NCBI GenBank assembly: GCA_019242465.1 | Contig: JAFAVL010000754.1 | Location: 1-11,247, forward strand | Direction of reading: 5' to 3' | Length of the DNA: 11,247 bases | DNA from: Chroococcidiopsidaceae cyanobacterium CP_BM_RX_35 | GTDB taxonomy: Bacteria; Cyanobacteriota; Cyanobacteriia; Cyanobacteriales; Chroococcidiopsidaceae | The notes under the pieces: generated by a model | What the model was told of the DNA's origin: nothing | Databases searched by the model: none | The model's input: the letters and a program-made list of their open reading frames with translations, nothing else | Shown here: piece by piece, positions 6,506 to 11,247 of the stretch | Layout: every line of letters starts with the position of its first letter | Position numbering within the stretch: position 1 is the stretch's first letter | Made by a program: the position numbers and the translations under genes

Positions 6506-7022
6506 TCACCGACTTATCTGCGTAGAACGAATACTGGTTGAAGGCTTCTGCTTCTCCTTTTTGATCAAACGAGAACACGCTAAAAGGGTCTCGAACATTT
6601 TTAGACTCCATTCCAGGTGTTCCAATCGGCATTCCAGGAACAGCAATGCCTGCCGCGTTTAGTTTTTCTGCTATCAGGCGTTTAATGTCATTGGCAGGAA
6701 CGTGTCCTTCAATGACATACCCATTGATAACTGCTGTGTGACAAGAGGCTAAATCGTTGGGCACACGGTATTGCTGTTTAAGAGCATTCATGTCAGATGT
6801 TAAGACGTTTTTGACTTGGAATCCTTGGGTGTTCAAATGCTCCATCCAGCCACCGCAGCAACTACAAGATGGATCGCGATACACGGTAATTTTCAAAGCT
6901 TCCGGGGCTGCCTGTACACTTCCTGTGTTAGCCACTAGCCAGATGATGACTCCTGCAACCAAATAAACTGCAAGAAACTTCAGATAGCGACGGAGCTGAG
7001 TAATTAGTACATTGAGCTTCAT
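6501..7022 (-). CDS. DUF411 family exported cysteine-rich protein
   Basis: This 173-residue protein matches the DUF411 family, small periplasmic proteins often linked to copper and other metals. Residues 14-33 form a hydrophobic N-terminal segment after basic residues, followed by VQAAPEA (36-42), a plausible signal peptidase site, though a retained anchor is also possible. The mature part starts with the thioredoxin-like strand ITVYRDPSCSCCGGW (45-59, Cys53, Cys55, Cys56). It continues with LASCHTAVINGYVIEGHVPA (91-110, Cys94) and VPGMPIGTPGME (128-139), all characteristic. Metal binding by the cysteines is inferred from the family. No copper-handling gene is adjacent. It lies 109 bp downstream of rpsU on the same strand and could be read from the same transcript, but a promoter of its own is equally possible. 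The ATG at 7022 has only a weak ribosome binding site. Confidence 0.9.
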   Translation of the reverse strand: MKLNVLITQLRRYLKFLAVYLVAGVIIWLVANTGSVQAAPEALKITVYRDPSCSCCGGWMEHLNTQGFQVKNVLTSDMNALKQQYRVPNDLASCHTAVINGYVIEGHVPANDIKRLIAEKLNAAGIAVPGMPIGTPGMESKNVRDPFSVFSFDQKGEAEAFNQYSFYADKSVS

Positions 7023-7131
7023 AAAATCATATCCAACTTGTCTTGCCTGCGACTTAAGCTGATCGCTAAAATCGGCGCTAATTAAATTTATTTTGGCATT
7101 ACCCCACCCGTGTCACCTCATCACACTCTCC

Positions 7132-7320
7132 TCAAAAGCGGAAACGTTTCTTCCGTTGCTTTTGCATGGCAACAGCTTTGCGCTTGCGTTTTTCCTGGGG
7201 AGTTTCGAAGTGACGATGCTTCTTTATGTCTGGAAAAATCCCCGCCTTGGACACCTCCCGCTTAAATCTCCGCAGGGCTGATTCAATTCCTTCATTTTCA
7301 CCAAGAGTTACTTGGGTCAT
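7132..7320 (-). CDS. rpsU: 30S ribosomal protein bS21
   Basis: This encodes ribosomal protein bS21, a small basic protein of the 30S platform that helps initiation on mRNA. At 62 residues it has the normal length and shows the family pattern [17 protein letters not shown], then [15 protein letters not shown] and a very basic C-terminus ([10 protein letters not shown]). The ATG at 7320 is preceded by a good Shine-Dalgarno. In several cyanobacteria rpsU lies just behind an rbp gene for a glycine-rich RRM protein, and here the remains of such a gene occupy the upstream position. rpsU is therefore probably still expressed from the old rbp promoter and leader. Many cyanobacteria hold more than one rpsU copy, so this may not be the only one. 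Confidence 0.96.
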   Translation of the reverse strand: MTQVTLGENEGIESALRRFKREVSKAGIFPDIKKHRHFETPQEKRKRKAVAMQKQRKKRFRF

Positions 7321-7325
7321 CCTTG

Positions 7326-7331
7326 CTCCTC
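7326..7331 (-). promoter_or_regulatory. Shine-Dalgarno of rpsU
   Basis: GAGGAG on the minus strand lies five bases before the rpsU ATG, a clear ribosome binding site that fixes the start. It shows that rpsU can be initiated independently of any upstream reading. Confidence 0.8.
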
Positions 7332-7372
7332 AACTAAGTTAATCAGTAGCCACGTATTATTAAGTAATCCGG

Positions 7373-7468
7373 TCAGCCGCCAGTAAAAAACGTCAGACAA
7401 TCTGCAAAGAATTGCTTGAGATCATCTTGCGTAATCTCAAATGATAGATTGCCGACCTAGATTGACAT
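7373..7468 (-). pseudogene. Relic of an RRM-type RNA-binding protein gene (rbp)
   Basis: On the minus strand an ATG at 7468 with a good Shine-Dalgarno (GGAGAGG, 4 nt spacing) opens a 32-codon frame reading MSI, a TAG stop, then VGNLSFEITQDDLKQFFAD, and ends in TGA at 7375-7373. Cyanobacterial Rbp proteins begin MSIYVGNLSYEVTQEDL, so this is the start of an RRM gene: codon 4, normally tyrosine (TAT/TAC), has become TAG, and everything beyond the first strand and helix is gone. Only 52 bp separate the relic from rpsU, consistent with loss of the gene body by internal deletion. The rbp-rpsU order matches that known from Anabaena-type genomes. A sequencing error could explain the TAG but not the missing RRM body. 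Confidence 0.8.
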
Positions 7469-7472
7469 AAAA

Positions 7473-7515
7473 CCTCTCCAAAATCACAGGATGTAGGGAG
7501 TTAGATTCGGAGAGG
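7473..7515 (-). promoter_or_regulatory. Predicted leader hairpin masking the rbp-relic Shine-Dalgarno
   Basis: On the minus-strand RNA, CCUCUCC (7515-7509) is perfectly complementary to GGAGAGG (7479-7473), the Shine-Dalgarno just before the relic ATG. The stem can extend inward, GAAUC pairing with GAUUUU with one wobble and one bulge, to about 12 pairs around a 19-nt loop. Such a hairpin would block ribosome entry and could melt or refold with temperature. Cold-regulated rbp genes of Anabaena are known to be controlled through their 5' untranslated region, so this may be that leader surviving its gene. It now sits in the 5' region of rpsU. Confidence 0.6.
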
Positions 7516-7612
7516 GGCTTGTAGATAGATAAAAACAAACAGCGCAACCGAATGTAATCTTTCACAAATACCATAACACAAAATCAGTATTACTTCACTA
7601 GGGAGATTTTGA

Positions 7613-7627
7613 CAGGCGAAAAGCCTG
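7613..7627. other. Small stem-loop between the methyltransferase gene and the rbp relic
   Basis: CAGGC (7613-7617) and GCCTG (7623-7627) form a perfect 5-bp stem around GAAAA. It lies about 65 bp past the methyltransferase stop codon. No T-run follows on either strand, so it is not called a terminator. Outside this stem-loop and the leader hairpin, the rest of 7469-7693 has no coding potential; it should contain the promoter for rpsU, but no confident -35/-10 pair could be picked. Confidence 0.35.
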
Positions 7628-7693
7628 AATTCTTGCCCAAAGCTGAAAGTCTAGCTGTCAAATTAGCATGGCGTACTACTACGCTTACAACCC

Positions 7694-8854
7694 CTAAATG
7701 GATAAAGTTGGACCTAGACCCAGAGAAGCACCCCGAATGCGACTTAAACGCTCGGTTTCCTTCTGCAACTGAGATTTAGTAAATGCAGATGGTCTACTTG
7801 CGGAATTACCAACAAACTGGGCTGGGTCATGCTCCCAACCGAGGAGTTCGCAGATGAACTGCCCTAGAGCAGCTGCTATGGGAGGACAGACGGCATTGCC
7901 AACCTGGCGATACTGCTGTAAGCGAGGGATGGTATCGGGCCAAATGAAATTATCGCTAAACCCTTGCAGTCTGGCTGATTCTCTAACAGAGATCACTCGA
8001 TCGTAGCGGTAATGGATGGGGCGCAGTGGCGTAAAGTTTCCTGCACCTGCCCGGAGCGTGTAGCTTGGTCGTTCTGGATGCAGGCGGTCGTAGAAATACT
8101 TTTTTGATCGTTTACCGGGGGCGAGATTTGCCAACTCTTGCAGCGCCTTCTTTGTATGCTGAGTTGGTTCATGGTTGGGAATTGCAGCAGCAGCAGGTGA
8201 GGTGACGTCTGGGAGATCTTCTAAGACATCCTGGCAAGTTCGGTATAGCGGACGGTGCATTAGTTTAACAGCAGGTGTCGCCGGAGGAAAGTGTGTCGCG
8301 GCAGGAGGAAAGTGAGCAATTTGTGTTGCTACCGTTCCGAGAGTGAATAGACGCTTGCGGTTCTGCGGTACGCCATAGTCGGCAGCTGACAGCACACCGT
8401 AGGTAATGTTGTACTCAAGCGCCCTAAAGCGGTCAATGAGTTGTTGGTAGACCTGACCGTTACTGATGGTTTGCAAGTTAGGTACGTTTTCCAGAATAAA
8501 GGCAGTGGGTCGTAGTTCGGCAACAAACCGCACAAAATCGAAAATCAGTTGTCCCCGCGGATCAGCTAACCCCTGACGGGAACCAACAATACTAAAGGCC
8601 TGACATGGAGGACCACCAATCAGCAAATCAACACTGTTTAACTGCAATACATTAAGTAAGTCATGACCATTGGCTTTTGCCAGGTCCAACACCAACCCTT
8701 GCGCACCGCGATAACTATGGTTGTAGTTATAAGCGGCAATGGCTCTGACATCACTGTCGAATCCCCCCTTGACTGCTAACCCAACGTCAAGCAGTCCAGT
8801 AGAAAAACCACCACACCCACAAAAAAGGTCAATTACTGTCTGACAACCCACCAT
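7694..8854 (-). CDS. DNA (cytosine-5-)methyltransferase, solitary
   Basis: This transfers methyl from S-adenosylmethionine to carbon 5 of cytosine within a specific DNA site. All main m5C motifs are present and ordered: I DLFCGCGGFS (9-18), IV GGPPCQAFS with catalytic Cys84, VI ENV (122-124), VIII QNRKR (164-168), IX RESARLQGF (291-299) and X QVGNAV (317-322). The target-recognition region (about 171-280) is short, and a roughly 45-residue polar tail follows motif X. At 386 residues it is an ordinary length and appears intact. No restriction endonuclease lies next to it in the window, so it is either an orphan methyltransferase or its partner is elsewhere. The recognition site cannot be read from sequence alone; methylation of CGATCG-type sites, the core of HIP1, is known for some cyanobacterial enzymes and is one possibility. 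The ATG at 8854 lacks a clear Shine-Dalgarno. Confidence 0.95.
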   Translation of the reverse strand: MVGCQTVIDLFCGCGGFSTGLLDVGLAVKGGFDSDVRAIAAYNYNHSYRGAQGLVLDLAKANGHDLLNVLQLNSVDLLIGGPPCQAFSIVGSRQGLADPRGQLIFDFVRFVAELRPTAFILENVPNLQTISNGQVYQQLIDRFRALEYNITYGVLSAADYGVPQNRKRLFTLGTVATQIAHFPPAATHFPPATPAVKLMHRPLYRTCQDVLEDLPDVTSPAAAAIPNHEPTQHTKKALQELANLAPGKRSKKYFYDRLHPERPSYTLRAGAGNFTPLRPIHYRYDRVISVRESARLQGFSDNFIWPDTIPRLQQYRQVGNAVCPPIAAALGQFICELLGWEHDPAQFVGNSASRPSAFTKSQLQKETERLSRIRGASLGLGPTLSI

Positions 8855-8908
8855 GCTTGTAGATTCGATCTTTCATTTAGAAGGTGACGTTAGCCAATAA
8901 CCTAATTT

Positions 8909-8939
8909 TTGAATCGCTCCCTCATCATTGTTCTATAAA
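8909..8939 (+). promoter_or_regulatory. Candidate plus-strand promoter
   Basis: TATAAA (8934-8939, within CTATAAAAT) is a good -10 box, with TTGAAT (8909-8914) 19 bases upstream as a possible -35. It points away from the methyltransferase gene, into a short gene-free stretch ending at a terminator. The long spacer keeps confidence low. Confidence 0.3.
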
Positions 8940-8945
8940 ATGAGC

Positions 8946-9026
8946 ATCAGTCTTTCAGCTTCTTGCTGAATTATCTACAACTGCAGTACCAAACATAAAA
9001 GCCTCTCAGTGGAGAGGCTTTTGTTT
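8946..9026 (+). ncRNA. Candidate small RNA of about 81 nt
   Basis: A transcript from the promoter candidate would start near 8946, contain a stem TTCAGC (8954-8959) / GCTGAA (8965-8970) around UUCUU, then a single-stranded linker, and end at the GCCTCTC/GAGAGGC hairpin with TTTTGTTT. There is no plus-strand gene upstream for that terminator to serve. However, the same hairpin is fully explained as terminator of the minus-strand repeat-protein gene, so this remains a hypothesis. Confidence 0.25.
8997..9022 (-). terminator. Bidirectional Rho-independent terminator
   Basis: GCCTCTC (9001-9007) and GAGAGGC (9012-9018) form a perfect 7-bp stem around a 4-nt loop, flanked by AAAA on one side and TTTT on the other, so it works in both directions. 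On the minus strand it lies about 35 bp past the stop codon of the repeat-protein gene and separates it from the methyltransferase gene. Confidence 0.85.
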
Positions 9027-9054
9027 CAACTTTTTAGAGAAAACTATTCAAACT

Positions 9055-11247
9055 CTAAGCGGTAATAACAGCGATCGCGCCAAAACCAGCTGAGAAAGCA
9101 GCAGAGACGAGTGCTGTTGCCGCCAGCCACCAAGCAGCAGCAGCAGCAGCTTTGCGAGTTTCTTGTGCTTGGTGCTGGGCTTGCCGCTTGACATCTTCTA
9201 AGCGCCTTTGCGCTTCCTGTTGGACGCTTTCTGCTCGTTGCAGCACTGAATTACGGGCTCCCTCAATTCTGTCGATAATGCGATTGGCATCTGCCTCCGA
9301 GACATCCTCGCGGGAACTCATAACAGCCACCAAGGTATCCCGATTGAACGATCCCAAGCGATCACGGAGTGCATCAAACCCCGCCTGTGGATCGTTGAAC
9401 AACTGGCGCACATCACGCGTGATGCCGTCATAGTTGAGTTCAGGACGGTCAAGGGAGTTGAGGTAGTTCCTAATGTTGGCAAAAACACCTTCAATGACAT
9501 CTTGAATCTGGCGCTGGATACCCCGTACTTGCTCCACAATTGAATCACGAACAGATAAGACTTGGTTTACAATCCGGTTGGCTTCCTCCTCTGAAATATC
9601 TGGACGCGCTTGTAGCAAGGACACCACGGTGGAGCGGTCAAACTGGGAGAGGCGATCACTGAAACCCTCAACACCAGCTTGCGGATCGTTCAGCAACAAC
9701 TGCAAATCGCGCTTGATGCCTTCTGGATTGAGTTCGTCTTTACCAGTGTTCCGCAAGTAGTCTTCGAGATTAGCTCGAAAAGTCTGCACTCGCTCCTGAG
9801 TCCGAGCCGCAAAGCGACGAGGCGCCCGCACGATGTTGCGAAGCGTCAGTTCCACCTGGTCAATCACCTGATTGATTTGCTCCTCGCTCAAGTCTTGCCG
9901 TTGACTGAGCAATTTCACGAGAGTGTCTCGATCGACCTGGGAAAGACGACTGCGCAGCCGCACGGCTCCTTGCTGGGGATTTTCTAAGAGTACGGCTAAA
10001 TCTCGGCGGATACCTTCGGGATTGAGTTCGTCCTTACCAGTATTGCGTAGATAATCGGCAATGGCGGTAGAGACTTGGTCGTATTGCTCCTTAGCTTTCC
10101 CTACCAATACTTGAGGGGAATGTCGGACGCGATTCCATGTCTCATCAACCTGATTGAGCACCTGATTAACCTGGTCTTCACTCAGATCTTGCCTTTGGCT
10201 TAACAGTTGCACTAATGTATCGCGGTCAAAGCGCGAAAGTCGCGCCCTAACTGCGGTAAGTCCCGCTTCTGGATCATCTAGAACTGTCTGCAGATCTCTT
10301 TTGATGCCTTCTGGATTGAGTTCGTCTTTGCCAGTGTTCCGCAAATATGACTCTAGATTGAGCCACAGGGTTTCGGCTTTTTGTCTTGCTTGTTCGGCGA
10401 GTGCTTGCGATTCAAATACAACACCATGACGAGTGTTTTCAATCTCGGCAATGATTGGCTCTGCTTCCTGCGGCGTGATATCCAACCGCTGCCCCAAGAT
10501 TTGCCTTACTGTGTTGTTGTCAAACTGAGCTAAGCGACTGTTCTGCGTTTCAGAATCTATGTCAGAATCTTCTAGCAGCGGTTTTAAATTCTGCCGAATT
10601 CCTTCAGGAGTCAGTTCTGCTTTCGGAGTTGTCAACAGATATCGTTCTACTTGCTGCCTGACCTCTCTTGTCGTTTCTTGCTCGGCGGCTGTTGTCACCG
10701 CAGCTAGAACTTCTTGCCGGATAGCTTCTAGCTGATCAGCAATTTCTTGAATTCTTGCCTGAGTGAACAAACCTCGCTGTTTCAGAATTTCCACGAAGTC
10801 GCTTTTTGACAGCTGTTCAATCTGACTGCGCACGCTCCTTGGGTCTGCCTCCGGGTCGTAGAGGATGTCACTAAATTCTTGCGACACTTTCTCTCGTGTC
10901 ATCCGCCAGGAGTAGGAGTTAAGCAGGTAGTTTTCCACGTCAGCTCGAACCGTATTGTGCGGTAAAACTTCGGTTTCAAACCCTAACTGACCAGCTAGCT
11001 TATTTGCTTGTTCAGTGGCTTTGTCTCTAGCTGTAGAAAGCTGACTTCCGGCTGTAGACAGCTGACTTCTGGCTGTAGACAGCGAAGTTAAGATTTTTTC
11101 AACATCTAGATCTGAGAGGTCCACCCGCCCCAGAGCTATCCCCATAAGATTGTTCAATATCTGCTGGCGAAAGCCTGGTGTAGCCGACTGATCAGGTCTT
11201 TGTTCTGTATCGCGTGAGGACCGAACTTCTGCAATCAGCTGATCCAG
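9055..11247 (-). CDS. Large repeat protein with C-terminal membrane anchor (5' end missing)
   Basis: I do not recognise a named family. The frame is open to the right edge, with 30 codons upstream of the first possible TTG start (11157) and no stop between, so the true start is outside the window. Numbering from that TTG, six related units begin at Tyr77, 173, 271, 369, 467 and 565, the last four steps being exactly 98 residues. Their consensus contains YLRNTGKDELNPEGIKRDL, then DPQAG, RLSQFDRDTL, and a glutamate-rich helix ending near NQV. Linkers are charged, Gln/Glu-rich and probably coiled coil. Residues 640-670 are a basic Gln/Ala-rich helix, followed by AAAAAAWW and a hydrophobic Ala/Gly-rich segment (about 677-698) at the very C-terminus, a likely tail anchor. 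A membrane-tethered structural or scaffold protein is a guess from architecture only. A terminator follows the gene. Confidence 0.85.
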   Translation of the reverse strand: MDQLIAEVRSSRDTEQRPDQSATPGFRQQILNNLMGIALGRVDLSDLDVEKILTSLSTARSQLSTAGSQLSTARDKATEQANKLAGQLGFETEVLPHNTVRADVENYLLNSYSWRMTREKVSQEFSDILYDPEADPRSVRSQIEQLSKSDFVEILKQRGLFTQARIQEIADQLEAIRQEVLAAVTTAAEQETTREVRQQVERYLLTTPKAELTPEGIRQNLKPLLEDSDIDSETQNSRLAQFDNNTVRQILGQRLDITPQEAEPIIAEIENTRHGVVFESQALAEQARQKAETLWLNLESYLRNTGKDELNPEGIKRDLQTVLDDPEAGLTAVRARLSRFDRDTLVQLLSQRQDLSEDQVNQVLNQVDETWNRVRHSPQVLVGKAKEQYDQVSTAIADYLRNTGKDELNPEGIRRDLAVLLENPQQGAVRLRSRLSQVDRDTLVKLLSQRQDLSEEQINQVIDQVELTLRNIVRAPRRFAARTQERVQTFRANLEDYLRNTGKDELNPEGIKRDLQLLLNDPQAGVEGFSDRLSQFDRSTVVSLLQARPDISEEEANRIVNQVLSVRDSIVEQVRGIQRQIQDVIEGVFANIRNYLNSLDRPELNYDGITRDVRQLFNDPQAGFDALRDRLGSFNRDTLVAVMSSREDVSEADANRIIDRIEGARNSVLQRAESVQQEAQRRLEDVKRQAQHQAQETRKAAAAAAWWLAATALVSAAFSAGFGAIAVITA
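9071..9078. repeat. HIP1 octamer GCGATCGC
   Basis: A third perfect HIP1 palindrome, near the 3' end of the repeat-protein gene. Confidence 0.8.
9172..10929 (-). repeat. Six protein-coding repeat units, about 294 bp period
   Basis: The units encode the 96-98-residue repeats of the large protein. Units 3-5 (from 10347, 10053 and 9759) all carry YLRNTGKDELNPEGI, and their DNA is similar too. For example, the stretch beginning GCCTTCTGGATTGAGTTCGT on the plus strand occurs in the 9718-9755 and 10307-10344 areas. Units 1, 2 and 6 are diverged, so the outer units look older and the central three look recently duplicated. Confidence 0.85.
11030..11083 (-). repeat. 21-bp tandem repeat encoding heptads
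   Basis: GCTGTAG recurs at 11030, 11051 and 11072, each followed by a near-identical 21-bp unit, about 2.6 copies in all. On the minus strand it encodes heptads of the type STARSQL / STAGSQL / STARDK. The units are more alike than the flanking sequence, which suggests a recent minisatellite expansion that keeps the reading frame. Confidence 0.85.

Noticed and set aside
6284..6541. Plus-strand 85-codon frame
   Set aside because: It is the antisense of the TPR remnant and the DUF411 3' end and has no family features.
6501..7022. Copper-resistance operon
   Set aside because: DUF411 is often near copper genes, but no P-type ATPase, CusA/CopA-like protein or metal regulator is present here.
7694..8854. 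Restriction-modification system
   Set aside because: No endonuclease gene is adjacent; the nearest nuclease-like protein (Uma2) is about 5 kb away with its own regulator and is not linked to the methyltransferase.
9679..9987. Plus-strand 102-codon frame inside the repeat-protein gene
   Set aside because: It is the antisense of repeat units in a convincing gene, with no ribosome binding site or domain.
11155..11157. TTG as the start codon of the large repeat protein
   Set aside because: The frame stays open for 30 more codons to the window edge and the extra residues look coding, so the gene is better annotated as running off the window.

Overview
The window looks like cyanobacterial chromosome, species not identifiable. 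The grounds are three copies of the HIP1 octamer GCGATCGC (379-386, 4612-4619, 9071-9078), a Ser/Thr kinase fused to tetratricopeptide (TPR) repeats, a Uma2/DUF820 protein, a cyanobacterial-type acetolactate synthase small subunit, and an rpsU gene preceded by the remains of an RRM-type RNA-binding protein gene. No phage, transposase, CRISPR array, tRNA or rRNA was seen.

Layout, plus-strand part (1-3671). A half-size ABC exporter enters from the left edge without its first codons and has a degenerate Walker B. A 263-bp gap follows. Next is a translationally coupled pair, an XRE/Cro-type regulator and a Uma2-family PD-(D/E)XK nuclease sharing an ATGA junction. A 355-bp gap holds a possible gene relic on the minus strand. 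It leads to ilvN/ilvH, the regulatory subunit of branched-chain amino acid synthesis.

Layout, minus-strand part (3681-11247). A 776-residue kinase with 14 TPR units ends 9 bp from ilvN, tail to tail. Upstream of it lie an intergenic hairpin region, then a two-repeat TPR remnant without a start, directly behind a DUF411 exported cysteine protein. Upstream again are rpsU (ribosomal protein bS21) and a collapsed rbp gene whose Shine-Dalgarno sequence sits in a strong predicted hairpin. Then come a solitary DNA cytosine-5 methyltransferase, a terminator and, running off the right edge, a large protein with six units at a 96-98-residue period and a C-terminal membrane anchor.

Most genes look independently expressed. 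The only obvious operon is XRE-Uma2; rpsU-DUF411 could be co-transcribed. The most interesting points are the decayed rbp-rpsU arrangement with a retained, structured leader, the XRE-Uma2 module, the TPR remnant, the unusual kinase motifs, the unnamed repeat protein, and a possible 81-nt small RNA at 8946-9026.
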